DNA of 37,722 nt. It comes from Arthrobacter silvisoli (lineage in GTDB: Bacteria; Actinomycetota; Actinomycetes; Actinomycetales; Micrococcaceae). The position numbers and the translations under genes were made by a program. Under the pieces are notes generated by a model that worked only from the letters and a program-made list of their open reading frames with translations, did not search any database and had not been told where the DNA came from. Positions 8,343 through 16,077 of this stretch are shown one piece after another (positions within the stretch are counted from its first letter, which is position 1; each line of letters begins with the position of its first letter). Location of the stretch: contig NZ_QRCU01000012.1 of NCBI RefSeq assembly GCF_003369445.1, positions 1-37,722 on the forward strand, read 5' to 3'.

Positions 8343-9107
8343 ATGATCCGATTTGAGAACGTCACCAAGGTTTACGACCCCAATGCGAGGCCGGCGCTGG
8401 ATGACGTCAGCCTCGAGATCGACCGCGGGGAGTTCACCTTTCTGGTCGGCGCTTCGGGGTCCGGAAAATCAACCTTCCTGCGGCTGATCCTCAAGGAAGA
8501 CCGCGCCACCTCGGGGTCCGTGTACGTCGCCGGCCAGAACGTCGCGAACATTTCAAGCTGGCGCGTGCCCAGGTTGCGGCGCGGCATTGGCGTCGTCTTC
8601 CAGGACTTCCGCCTCCTGCCGCAGAAAAGCGTCTTCGCCAACGTCGCCTTCGCCATGCAGGTCATCGGCAAGAGCCGGAGCATCATCCGGGAAACCGTGC
8701 CGGAGGTCCTCAAGACGGTCGGCCTGGAGGGCAAGGAAAAGCGCATGCCCCACGAACTTTCCGGAGGCGAGCAGCAGCGCGTCGCGATTGCGCGCGCCGT
8801 CGTCAACCGGCCGGGCATCCTCCTGGCCGACGAACCTACCGGAAACCTGGACCCCATCACCTCGATGGGGATCATGGGTGTCCTGGACAAGATCAACCAG
8901 AACGGAACCACCGTGGTCATGGCCACCCACGATGACGACATCGTGAACGAAATGCGCAGGCGGGTCGTGGAACTGCGGAACGGGGTGGTGGTCCGCGATG
9001 AGGCCAAGGCCCTCTACACCTCCATGATTCCGGTGGTAGGGGAGTCCCGCCTCCTCAAGGACGCCAGCGACGAAGAGCTCGACCGCGCGACGGGAGCCCA
9101 GCAGTGA
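8343..9107 (+). CDS. ftsE: Cell division ABC ATPase FtsE
   Basis: The ATPase of the FtsEX complex at the division septum, which uses ATP to switch on a periplasmic or wall-side peptidoglycan hydrolase. 254 residues, with Walker [10 protein letters not shown] at 36-44, signature LSGGEQQR, and Walker [13 protein letters not shown]. It is about 25 residues longer than the usual FtsE of about 229, the extra being a C-terminal tail. The ATG at 8343 begins [11 protein letters not shown], the normal FtsE start; an upstream ATG at 8295 would add Arg-rich residues. The stop overlaps the ftsX start by GTGA. Confidence 0.95.
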   Translation: MIRFENVTKVYDPNARPALDDVSLEIDRGEFTFLVGASGSGKSTFLRLILKEDRATSGSVYVAGQNVANISSWRVPRLRRGIGVVFQDFRLLPQKSVFANVAFAMQVIGKSRSIIRETVPEVLKTVGLEGKEKRMPHELSGGEQQRVAIARAVVNRPGILLADEPTGNLDPITSMGIMGVLDKINQNGTTVVMATHDDDIVNEMRRRVVELRNGVVVRDEAKALYTSMIPVVGESRLLKDASDEELDRATGAQQ

Positions 9108-10015
9108 GGCTCGCATTCATCCTCGGTGAGATCGGCAGCGGCCTTCGCCGCAATCTGTCGATGGTGGTCTCCGTCATCCTGGTGACCTTCGTGTCCCTGA
9201 CCTTCGTCGGCGCCGCCGGCATGCTGCAGATGCAGATCAACCAGATGAAGGGCTACTGGTACGACAAGGTCCAGGTGGCGATCTTCCTCTGCAACGAATC
9301 CTCGACATCGGCCGGCTGTGCTTCCGGTGCGGTCACCGACGAACAGCGGGAAAACCTGGGCAAGATGCTCGAATCACCTGCCGTCAAGCAGTACATCAGC
9401 GACTTCCAGTTCGAATCCCAGGCTGAGGCGTTCCAGCATTTCAAGGAACAGTTCTCCAACTCGCCGATTGTGGACTCGGTGACCCAGGACCAGCTCCCGG
9501 CCTCCTTCCGGATCAACATGAAGGACCCCGAGAAATACCAGATCATCAGCGAGACCTTTTCCTCCCAGCCGGGCGTTGAAACCGTCAGCGACCAGCGCCA
9601 GGTGTTGGAACGGATCTTCGTCTGGATGAACGGCGCCTCCGTGGTTGCCATGGGAATCGCCGTCGTCATGATCGTCTGCGCGGTGCTGCTCATCACCACC
9701 ACCATCAGGCTGTCGGCGTTCAGCCGGCGCCGGGAAACCGGGATCATGCGCCTTGTCGGCGCCTCCAAGACGGTCATCCAGTTGCCGTTCATCCTCGAAG
9801 GTGTGATCGCTGCGGTGATCGGGGCGCTCCTGGCCTCCGGTACGCTGTGGCTCGTGACTCTTTGGCTCAACGGCGACCTGTCGCGGCAGTTCCTGAATAC
9901 CCCGTTCATTTCCTCAGCCCAAGTGCTCGTCGTCGCGCCGGTCTTGATCGCCCTGGGCGGCGGACTGGCGGGGATCGCCTCCCTACTGACCCTCCGCCGA
10001 TACCTCAAGGTGTAA
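9104..10015 (+). CDS. ftsX: Cell division protein FtsX
   Basis: The membrane partner of FtsE. 303 residues with a first helix at about 20-40 ([20 protein letters not shown]), a large extracytoplasmic loop of about 130 residues that contacts the hydrolase, and three C-terminal helices ([56 protein letters not shown]). The loop has two Cys ([12 protein letters not shown]) that could pair. The GTG start overlaps ftsE, and the TAA stop overlaps the ATG of the following M23 peptidase, so the three are co-translated and probably form one complex. Confidence 0.95.
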   Translation: MRLAFILGEIGSGLRRNLSMVVSVILVTFVSLTFVGAAGMLQMQINQMKGYWYDKVQVAIFLCNESSTSAGCASGAVTDEQRENLGKMLESPAVKQYISDFQFESQAEAFQHFKEQFSNSPIVDSVTQDQLPASFRINMKDPEKYQIISETFSSQPGVETVSDQRQVLERIFVWMNGASVVAMGIAVVMIVCAVLLITTTIRLSAFSRRRETGIMRLVGASKTVIQLPFILEGVIAAVIGALLASGTLWLVTLWLNGDLSRQFLNTPFISSAQVLVVAPVLIALGGGLAGIASLLTLRRYLKV

Positions 10016-11442
10016 TGATGAACAGCAGCAAAGAGCAGAACAGCCTGCCGGCGTCGGGAAGGGTCCCGCTGCCGGTGCAGCTGCGGCTTGCGGCGTGCCG
10101 GATGAAAATCGTGGCCGCGGCGTTGGCGGTGACGCTGGCCGCCGGCCTCGGCGCCGCGGCGCCGATCGCCCGCGCCGACGATCTTGAGGACAAGCAATCC
10201 GCCCTCGAAGCCGAAGCCGCACGGGTGGAGCAGTCCTTGGAGTTCGTTGACTCCAAGATTGCCAAGGCGGCCAGCGACCTGGTGATCTACCAGGGCCGCC
10301 TGCCCGGTGCACAGCAGGCCTTGCTTGAGGCCCAGGGACGCGTGGCCTCCGCCGTCCGGGAAGTTGAAGCCCTGGCCGCGCGTGTGGACCTGGCCCAGCA
10401 GAACAAAGCCAAGATCACCGAACAGCTGGAAAACGACAAGCAGAAGATCAGCGAGACGAAGAAGCTGATCGGCCAGATCGCCTCCCAGGCGTACAAGTCC
10501 GGCGGCGTGCCCACCAACGTTGCGCTGCTTTTCGGATCGAACGACGGCGGCAGCCTCACCGAAACGATGGACCTCGCCGACCAGGCCATGCGCAGCCAGA
10601 ACGCGGCGATGACCAAACTGACGCAGCAGAATGCCACCAACGTTAACTCGCAGGCGCGCCTCGCCGCCGTCGAGGAAGAAATCCGGGACCTGAAAGCGAA
10701 GGCGGACGCCGCTTTGGCGCGCGAAAAGGCCGCCCGGGATGAAGCCGCCGCCAAGAAGGCCGAAGTCGACAAGCTGATTGCCGACACCACGCGCCTCAAC
10801 AGCCAACTGCAGGCGGCCAAGCCCGGCATCCAGGCCAAGCTCGCGCAGGTGAAGGAACAGCAGGCCACGGTGGCGGCGGAGATCGCCGAACGCGACCGCA
10901 AGCTTCGTGAGGCTTGGGAAGCTGAACAGCGCCGGATCGCGGAGGCAGCTGCAGCGGCAGCGCGTGCGCAGAACCAGCCGGTACAGCCATATATCCCGCC
11001 GGTGATTGCCCCGAGTTCGGCCTTCGGCCTGATCCACCCCGTGCCGGCCAGCGTGCCGATCACCTCGGGCTTCGGCTGGCGGTCGACGCCTCCCGGGACG
11101 ATCGACTTCTACGGTCAGGGCGGCTACATGCACACCGGCATCGACTTCGGGGCCAGCTGCGGCACCCCGGTCTACGCAGCCGCCGCGGGAACGGTGTTTT
11201 CGGCAGGCTGGGGCAACGATGGTGGCGGCAACCGGGTCAAGATCTCGCACGGCGTCATCGGCGGCCACTCGCTGACCACGGTCTACTACCACAACACCAG
11301 CGTGGTCGTTTCCGAAGGCCAACAGGTCAGCCGCGGCCAGCTGATCGCCTACTCGGGGACCACAGGCAACTCCACCGGATGCCACGTGCACTTCGAGACA
11401 TGGCTCGACTCGGCCGCCGTCGACCCGATGACGCTGCTCTAG
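10015..11442 (+). CDS. Secreted coiled-coil M23 peptidoglycan endopeptidase, EnvC-like partner of FtsEX
   Basis: A 475-residue exported protein. A signal peptide (MKIVAAALAVTLAAGLGAAAPIARA) is followed by a long charged coiled coil, about residues 55-310 (Ala/Glu/Lys/Gln-rich), the usual FtsX-contacting element, and a C-terminal LytM/M23 domain. All zinc ligands are present: H373-x3-D377 in HTGIDFG and H457-x-H459 in CHVHFE. It therefore should itself cut peptide cross-links, unlike E. coli EnvC, whose LytM domain is degenerate and only activates amidases. The start is ATG at 10015 (or 10018) in TAATG overlap with the ftsX stop, which strongly supports it as the FtsEX-controlled hydrolase. 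Confidence 0.9.
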   Translation: MMNSSKEQNSLPASGRVPLPVQLRLAACRMKIVAAALAVTLAAGLGAAAPIARADDLEDKQSALEAEAARVEQSLEFVDSKIAKAASDLVIYQGRLPGAQQALLEAQGRVASAVREVEALAARVDLAQQNKAKITEQLENDKQKISETKKLIGQIASQAYKSGGVPTNVALLFGSNDGGSLTETMDLADQAMRSQNAAMTKLTQQNATNVNSQARLAAVEEEIRDLKAKADAALAREKAARDEAAAKKAEVDKLIADTTRLNSQLQAAKPGIQAKLAQVKEQQATVAAEIAERDRKLREAWEAEQRRIAEAAAAAARAQNQPVQPYIPPVIAPSSAFGLIHPVPASVPITSGFGWRSTPPGTIDFYGQGGYMHTGIDFGASCGTPVYAAAAGTVFSAGWGNDGGGNRVKISHGVIGGHSLTTVYYHNTSVVVSEGQQVSRGQLIAYSGTTGNSTGCHVHFETWLDSAAVDPMTLL

Positions 11443-11504
11443 CTTCGTTGCTGCGCCAGCCCAACCGCCGAGGCGGGTGCCGCGTTCCGGGCCCGCCGCT
11501 GGCG

Positions 11505-11536
11505 TAGACTGGTGGGAATCTCAACAGACCAAGGAG
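11505..11536 (+). promoter_or_regulatory. smpB promoter -10 and ribosome-binding site
   Basis: TAGACT at 11505-11510 fits the -10 hexamer seen repeatedly in this window, and AAGGAG at 11531-11536 stands 7 bases before the GTG of smpB. No clear -35. Confidence 0.5.
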
Positions 11537-11543
11537 TTCTACC

Positions 11544-12014
11544 GTGCCCAAGGAAAGTGGCCGTAAGGTAGTGGCCACCAATCGCAAGGCCCGGCACAAC
11601 TACCACATCCTGGACAGCTTTGAGGCCGGCATCGCCCTCATGGGAACCGAAGTGAAGTCGCTTCGCGAGGGCCATGCGTCGATGGTCGACGGCTTCTGCA
11701 CCTTCTACAACGACGAGTTGTGGATGGAAGGAATCCACATCCCCGAGTACAACCAGGGGAGCTGGACCAACCACGCCGCCCGCCGCCGTCGCAAACTGCT
11801 CCTCCACCGGGAAGAGCTGGACAAGATCGCCGGCAAGATCCGGGAATCCGGCTTCACCGTGGTGCCCTTGCAGCTCTACTTCCTGGACGGCCGTGCCAAG
11901 GTTGAAATCGCTCTTGCCCGGGGCAAGAAGGACTACGACAAGCGGCAGACCCTCCGGGAGAAGCAGGACAACCGCGAGGCGCTGCGTGAAATGCGCGAAC
12001 GGAACCGGCGCTAG
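11544..12014 (+). CDS. smpB: SsrA-binding protein SmpB
   Basis: SmpB binds tmRNA and brings it to ribosomes stalled on mRNAs without a stop codon. 156 residues, typical length. Family motifs are seen throughout: VVATNRKARHNYHILDSFEAGIALMGTEVKSLREG at the N-terminus, YNQGSWTNHAARRRRKLLLH in the middle, and a basic C-terminal tail (KKDYDKRQTLREKQDNREALR) that enters the mRNA channel. The GTG start has AAGGAG 7 bases upstream. Its RNA partner ssrA lies 106 bases downstream on the same strand. Confidence 0.97.
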   Translation: MPKESGRKVVATNRKARHNYHILDSFEAGIALMGTEVKSLREGHASMVDGFCTFYNDELWMEGIHIPEYNQGSWTNHAARRRRKLLLHREELDKIAGKIRESGFTVVPLQLYFLDGRAKVEIALARGKKDYDKRQTLREKQDNREALREMRERNRR

Positions 12015-12032
12015 GCCGCGCCGTACCGGGGC

Positions 12033-12058
12033 GGAATGTTTTCCCGCTGCGGTGCGTT
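12033..12058 (+). promoter_or_regulatory. SigR-type promoter (GGAAT-N18-GTT) upstream of ssrA
   Basis: GGAAT at 12033-12037, exactly 18 bases, then GTT at 12056-12058: a perfect match to the -35/-10 signature of SigR/SigH-type ECF sigma factors of actinobacteria. Transcription would begin near 12065, about 55 bases before the mature tmRNA 5' end. A housekeeping-like TATGAT at 12058-12063 overlaps it, so basal sigma-A expression from the same site is possible. Confidence 0.75.
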
Positions 12059-12120
12059 ATGATGAATAGTCCGGACGGAACGGCGGTGCCGCTGCGCCGG
12101 ACGGCTTGGTAACAAAATAC

Positions 12121-12489
12121 GGGGATGATCGGTTTCGACGATGTTAGTCGCGACAGGTGAAGCGGGCCGAGGATGCAGAATTATCTCGTTAACGCTGTCT
12201 GCAAACCAATAAGTGCCGAATCTAAGCGCACTGACTTCGCTCTTGCTGCCTAAGCAGTAAGACAGTCCGTCAGCCCGGGGTTGCTATCGCCCCGGTTCCT
12301 GGCGTCATTCAGATAGCCACTGCTGTTTACCTTCGTCATTGGGGTGAACGGGACTTTTAGATGACTGGGCCCGGATCAGCCAGCTGTTTGCAGCATGGCT
12401 GGGGCCGAGAAAATCCGACGCAAACTGCGCCCGGAGAAGCCCTGACAACACGACATCGGACGGGGGTTCAATTCCCCCCATCTCCACGA
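12121..12489 (+). ncRNA. ssrA: Transfer-messenger RNA (tmRNA)
   Basis: The RNA that frees stalled ribosomes and adds a degradation tag. The 5' end GGGGATGATCGGTTTCGAC and the 3' end GGGGGTTCAATTCCCCCCATCTCCA form the tRNA-like domain: the acceptor stem pairs GGGGATG with CATCTCC, and the T arm has GGTTCAATTCC. The tag frame runs from 12215 (GCC) to the TAA at 12251-12253 and encodes AESKRTDFALAA, whose hydrophobic end is the usual protease recognition signal. CCA is not encoded after the discriminator base at 12486, so it would be added by enzyme. It is followed by a strong terminator. Confidence 0.96.
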
Positions 12490-12492
12490 ACT

Positions 12493-12520
12493 AAGGCCCC
12501 TGGAAACAGGGGCCTTTTTT
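12493..12520 (+). terminator. Rho-independent terminator of ssrA
   Basis: A perfect 10-bp stem (AAGGCCCCTG with CAGGGGCCTT) closes a GAAA loop at 12503-12506 and runs directly into a six-T tract at 12515-12520, immediately after the tmRNA gene. Confidence 0.95.
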
Positions 12521-12610
12521 CGTGCCCTCCCAGCCCCGGAGTTCGCCCGGCAAGCAGTTCACCCACGGCGTAGCGGAACGCGGACTAGTGCTGCCTCTGC
12601 GCACGTTGAA

Positions 12611-12631
12611 GCAGGTAGACCTGCAAGGAGG
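12611..12631 (+). promoter_or_regulatory. Palindrome at the ribosome-binding site of the HtrA-like gene
   Basis: GCAGGT-AG-ACCTGC at 12611-12624 is a perfect 14-bp palindrome. It abuts the AAGGAGG at 12625-12631 that serves the protease gene and contains a TAGACC -10-like hexamer. It could be an operator, or an mRNA hairpin next to the ribosome-binding site. Confidence 0.45.
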
Positions 12632-12636
12632 CAATG

Positions 12637-13611
12637 ATGGACAGCGAAAGAACGGACGACGGCGACGTGCTGGATGCGTACTCGCTGATCGTTACGGGCG
12701 TGGCCGAAAGTGTCACGGCCCACGTCGCGGCGCTTGAGATGAGCAGCGCGCGGCGTAACGGATTCATCAGGCGCGGCGCCGGATCGGCAGTGGTATTCAC
12801 CGAGGACGGCTACCTGCTCACGAACGCGCATGTGGTGGCCGGGCTGAGCAGCGGCCGTGTGTTGTTCGCGGACGGAAGGCACAGCGAGGTGGAACTCGTC
12901 GGGGCCGACCCGTTGTCCGACCTCGCGGTGCTGCGCGCCCGCCAGGCGCCGCCTCCGGCAGTCCTGGGCAACGCGGAAACGCTGAAAGTGGGCCAGTTGG
13001 TGGTCGCCGTCGGGAATCCGCTGGGGCTGTCCGGCTCGGTGACGGCCGGTGTCGTCAGTGGCCTCGGCCGGGCCATCCCGGTCCGCTCGGGCCGCCACAC
13101 GCGCTTGATCGAAGACGTTATCCAGACCGACGCGTCGCTGAACCCAGGCAACTCAGGAGGAGCGCTGGCCGACACCAGGGGCAGGGTGGTGGGCATCAAT
13201 ACCGCCGTTGCCGGGGCGGGGCTTGGGCTGGCGGTGCCGATCAACGGCACCACCCGGAGGATCATCGCAGCCCTGCTGCGGGACGGCAGGGTGGTCCGGG
13301 CCTACCTGGGGCTGGTCACCACGCCTGTACCGCTGGACGTAGCCGCCGTGGTTCGGACGGGCTACAAGGAGGGGCTCAGGATCGTGGAGGTGATCGCGGG
13401 ATCGCCGGCTGAACGTGCGGGACTGCAGCCGGGCGACCTGGTGCTCAGTGCCCAGGACAGGGCGCTCACGAGCGCGGAAAGCCTGCAGAAGCTGCTCTTC
13501 GCTCAGGCACTCGGGGAACCGTTCCGGATGTCCGTGCTGCGCGACGGCAAGGTGCTCGACATGGTTGCCGTGCCGGTGGAACTCGACGAAGCGACGGAGC
13601 GCCAAGGCTGA
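12637..13611 (+). CDS. HtrA-like trypsin-family serine protease with PDZ domain, no export signal
   Basis: A 324-residue protein with an S1C (HtrA/DegP) catalytic domain and one C-terminal PDZ domain. The triad is complete: H65 (TNAHVVAG), D95 (DPLSDLAVLR), S173 (NPGNSGGAL). The PDZ runs from about residue 245 (LRIVEVIAGSPAERAGLQPGDLVLS) to the end. HtrA proteins degrade or refold misfolded proteins, normally outside the membrane. Here the first 40 residues are acidic and polar, with no signal peptide or membrane helix, so a cytoplasmic location is inferred. Two ATGs occur in tandem; the second at 12637 is 5 bases from AAGGAGG and is preferred over 12634. Confidence 0.88.
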   Translation: MDSERTDDGDVLDAYSLIVTGVAESVTAHVAALEMSSARRNGFIRRGAGSAVVFTEDGYLLTNAHVVAGLSSGRVLFADGRHSEVELVGADPLSDLAVLRARQAPPPAVLGNAETLKVGQLVVAVGNPLGLSGSVTAGVVSGLGRAIPVRSGRHTRLIEDVIQTDASLNPGNSGGALADTRGRVVGINTAVAGAGLGLAVPINGTTRRIIAALLRDGRVVRAYLGLVTTPVPLDVAAVVRTGYKEGLRIVEVIAGSPAERAGLQPGDLVLSAQDRALTSAESLQKLLFAQALGEPFRMSVLRDGKVLDMVAVPVELDEATERQG

Positions 13612-13633
13612 GGCGGACCGGGGTCGAAACGGA

Positions 13634-13661
13634 GGTGTCCGGGGCACGTGCCCCGGACACC
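13634..13661. terminator. 28-bp perfect palindrome between convergent genes, likely bidirectional terminator
   Basis: GGTGTCCGGGGCAC followed directly by GTGCCCCGGACACC forms a perfect palindrome between the stop of the protease gene (13611) and the stop of the small minus-strand gene (13663). No T-run follows, but the position between two 3' ends points to a shared terminator. Confidence 0.6.
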
Positions 13662-13662
13662 C

Positions 13663-13797
13663 CTACTTCCGCTTGAGATGTGCCACAGGGTCGGTATCGG
13701 TCCCGGAATCGTGCTTTGCGCGCTTGATGGCGCGCTTCTGCTTGATGGACTTGCCGCTCTTCTTTATCTCGTGCTGGTGTGGTGATTTGTCAGGCAT
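13663..13797 (-). CDS. Small highly basic protein, 44 residues
   Basis: A 44-codon frame on the minus strand starting MPDKSPHQHEIKKSGKSIKQ and ending VAHLKRK. It is rich in Lys, Arg, His and Ser. AGGAG lies 6-7 bases before the ATG on that strand, and the frame ends just inside a convergent terminator palindrome, both favouring a real gene. I know of similar short conserved hypothetical proteins in Arthrobacter-type genomes but no function. The charge suggests nucleic-acid or ribosome binding; this is inference. Confidence 0.75.
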   Translation of the reverse strand: MPDKSPHQHEIKKSGKSIKQKRAIKRAKHDSGTDTDPVAHLKRK

Positions 13798-13904
13798 GAC
13801 TCGCTCCTATGCCGGAAACCGGAGAGACCACCTCGGGAGACCTGCGGCCCCCCACTCTGTAAACTACGCCCCTTTTGGCTGGATACAAGGTCCGTGCCCC
13901 AGCG

Positions 13905-13916
13905 TAGGCTTTGCAC
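13905..13916 (+). promoter_or_regulatory. -10 box of a leaderless MFS transporter transcript
   Basis: TAGGCT at 13905-13910 stands 6 bases before the ATG at 13917, with no Shine-Dalgarno. Transcription would start at the ATG itself. Confidence 0.6.
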
Positions 13917-15341
13917 ATGAATGACACGGCTGTGCTCCCTCCGGCGACGCCGCTGCAGAGGCGTGTTCTCGCGGTGGCCATCGTGGCTTCGTTCATCGCC
14001 TTCCTGGACACTTTCGTGGTCAACCTTGCGCTGCCCGCGATCGGCCGGGAACTTGGCGGCGGGCTCGTCATCCAGCAGTGGGTGGTGGATGCGTACCTGC
14101 TCACCCTCGGCGGCCTGATCCTTGTGGCCGGTTCGTTGTCGGACCATTTCGGCAGGGTGCGGGTGCTCGAATGGGGGCTGGGCGGTTTCGCGGTGACGTC
14201 GGTGCTGTGCGGCTTGGCCTGGTCCGGGGAGGTCCTTGTTGTCGCCCGGGCACTGCAGGGCGTGGCTGGCGCCCTCGTGGTTCCGAGTTCGCTGGCGCTG
14301 ATCGTGAACTTCTTCAGCGGCCCATCGCAGTCACGGGCCATCGGCCAGTGGTCCGGCTGGACCAGCGCCGCGGCCATCGTGGCCCCGCTGATCGGCGGGC
14401 TCTCGGTTGACTATCTGTCGTGGCGTTTCTTCTTCTTCGCCAACGTGATTCCATTGGCCGTGGTCTGGCCCCTGGTCCTGAAGCTGCGCGCTGACGACAG
14501 CAGGGACCCGGCAGCCGGGCGCATCGACTACCTCGGCGCGCTGCTGGCCATCATCGGACTCGGGGGCCCCGTGTACGCCTTCATCGAACAGGGCCGCCTC
14601 GGCTGGGGCAGCCCCTTCGTGTGGCTGCCGCTCGCCGTCGGCGTGGTGGCCCTTGCCCTGTTCCTGGCGCACGAAGCCCGCACGCCGGCCCCCATGCTGC
14701 CGCTCCGGCTCTTCGCGATCAGGAATTTCGGCTGGGGAAACATCGCCACCCTTGCCATTTATGCGGCGTTCTCCCTGGGCTTCTTCCTGCTGGGGATCTA
14801 CCTCCAGCAGGTGGGCGGGATGACCGCGACGACGGCCGGCATCGCCCTGCTTCCCTCCACCGTGATCCTCATGCTGGCTTCCAGCTACTTCGGCGGGCTT
14901 GCCGGCAAATACGGGCCCCGCTGGTTCATGACTTTCGGCCCCGTGCTGTGCGGCACCGGCTTCCTGCTGCTCCTTACGGTGCAGCAGCCCCTCAACTACT
15001 GGACCGAGGTGCTTCCGGGGCAGATCGTGTTCGGCGTCGGCCTGGCGGTGACCGTCGCCCCGCTGACCGCAGCCATCCTGGGCGCTGTTCCGCCCGAGCA
15101 GGCGGGTATCGGTTCGGCGATCAACAACGCGGTGGCCCGCATCGCGGGCCTGATCTGCATCGCCTTCGCGGGGATCATCACCGGCCCGGTCCTGACGACG
15201 GCGGGCCTGCACCAGGGCGCGGTGGTCACTGCGGTGCTGCTCATGATCGGGGCGGCGGCGTCCGCCGTCGGGATCCGCAACCCGGAATTGGAAACGGTGC
15301 CCCAGGCCGGGGAGAGCCAAGAGGAGTCAGGCGCCGGGTAG
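13917..15341 (+). CDS. MFS multidrug exporter, DHA2 (14-helix) family
   Basis: A 474-residue proton-driven drug exporter of the EmrB/QacA type in the cytoplasmic membrane. The first helix carries FIAFLDTFVVNLALPAIG (motif D1 of the 14-helix family), and the loop after helix 2 holds motif A as GSLSDHFGRVR. About fourteen hydrophobic segments can be counted. Substrate cannot be read from sequence. The frame can be opened to a TTG at 13911, but the ATG at 13917 fits the -10 spacing of a leaderless mRNA. Its 3' end overlaps the convergent DtxR-family gene by 15 bases. Confidence 0.88.
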   Translation: MNDTAVLPPATPLQRRVLAVAIVASFIAFLDTFVVNLALPAIGRELGGGLVIQQWVVDAYLLTLGGLILVAGSLSDHFGRVRVLEWGLGGFAVTSVLCGLAWSGEVLVVARALQGVAGALVVPSSLALIVNFFSGPSQSRAIGQWSGWTSAAAIVAPLIGGLSVDYLSWRFFFFANVIPLAVVWPLVLKLRADDSRDPAAGRIDYLGALLAIIGLGGPVYAFIEQGRLGWGSPFVWLPLAVGVVALALFLAHEARTPAPMLPLRLFAIRNFGWGNIATLAIYAAFSLGFFLLGIYLQQVGGMTATTAGIALLPSTVILMLASSYFGGLAGKYGPRWFMTFGPVLCGTGFLLLLTVQQPLNYWTEVLPGQIVFGVGLAVTVAPLTAAILGAVPPEQAGIGSAINNAVARIAGLICIAFAGIITGPVLTTAGLHQGAVVTAVLLMIGAAASAVGIRNPELETVPQAGESQEESGAG

Positions 15342-16040
15342 GGTGCAGCCTTCGTGCGCCTTCTCCGAGGCGACCCAGAGGGCCGAAGCCACCTCATCGG
15401 CCAGATCGTACTCGCGGCTGCCCGGACCGCTGCCGATCTTCACCACCAGGGCGCCGCCGAAGGGTTTGCGGCCCATGACCTCCACGCTGGCGTCCAGGTC
15501 GATTTCCTCCGCGGCCAGGTAGCGCAGCAGTTCGGGGTTTTCGTCGCTGATCCGGGTGATCCGGCCGGAGTGGCCCACATCCAGCTCGGCCATACGGTGG
15601 GCGTGCGGCAGGCTGACGGTGCCATCAGCGGCGGGAATCGGGTCGCCGTGCGGATCGCGTGCCGGATTGCCCAGCTTCAAGGCCATGCGTTCGATGAAGG
15701 TGTCGGACACGGCATGCTCGAGGAGCTCGGCTTCGTCATGGACCTCGTCCCAGCTGTAGCCGAACTCCATCACCAGGTAGGTCTCGATCAGCCGGTGCCG
15801 CCGCACCATTGCCAGCGCAAGCTGCATGCCTTCCGGGGTCAGGGTGACGGCACCGTAGGGTTGGTGGTCCACCAGGCCCTGGTCCTTGAGCTTGCGGACC
15901 ATCTCCGAGACCGAGGAGTTCGCCACGCCCAGGCGCTGGGCGAGCTGCGAGGAGGTGATGGGTTTGTCCTGCCACTCGGTGAACGAGTAGATGACCTTGA
16001 CGTAGTCCTCGATGGAGGATGAGGGCGTACCGGTCTTCAC
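15327..16040 (-). CDS. DtxR-family metal-dependent regulator, MntR-like
   Basis: A 237-residue transcription factor: an N-terminal winged helix (residues about 8-70, PITSSQLAQRLGVANSSVSEMVRKLKDQGLV), a metal-binding dimerisation domain (about 72-150), and a C-terminal SH3-like domain ending near 225. Ligand positions point to manganese rather than iron: the place of DtxR Met10 is Asp12 and the place of Cys102 is Glu105 (HDEAELLEH), as in Bacillus MntR, with H82, E108 and H109 kept. The start is a GTG at 16040, six bases after a TAGGCT -10 box, so the mRNA is probably leaderless. It overlaps the convergent MFS gene. Targets are not shown by the sequence. Confidence 0.88.
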   Translation of the reverse strand: MKTGTPSSSIEDYVKVIYSFTEWQDKPITSSQLAQRLGVANSSVSEMVRKLKDQGLVDHQPYGAVTLTPEGMQLALAMVRRHRLIETYLVMEFGYSWDEVHDEAELLEHAVSDTFIERMALKLGNPARDPHGDPIPAADGTVSLPHAHRMAELDVGHSGRITRISDENPELLRYLAAEEIDLDASVEVMGRKPFGGALVVKIGSGPGSREYDLADEVASALWVASEKAHEGCTLPGA

Positions 16041-16052
16041 GGTCCTAGCCTA
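16041..16052 (-). promoter_or_regulatory. -10 box of a leaderless DtxR-family gene transcript
   Basis: On the minus strand TAGGCT (16052-16047) is followed by 6 bases and the GTG start at 16040. There is no ribosome-binding site. Confidence 0.55.
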
Positions 16053-16077
16053 CCGTGAACGGCCTGCCTGGGATTTC

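Noticed and set aside
9253..11391. A 712-codon minus-strand frame opposite ftsX and the M23 gene
   Set aside because: It mirrors two clear plus-strand genes with intact motifs; its own translation shows no family features.
12038..12063. A plain sigma-A promoter as the only ssrA promoter
   Set aside because: TATGAT is a good -10, but the region 16-18 bases upstream has no -35-like hexamer, while the SigR-type boxes are exact; kept only as a possible overlapping basal promoter.
12575..12607. GGAAC...GTT as a third SigR promoter before the HtrA-like gene
   Set aside because: The spacing is 25 bases instead of 18-19.
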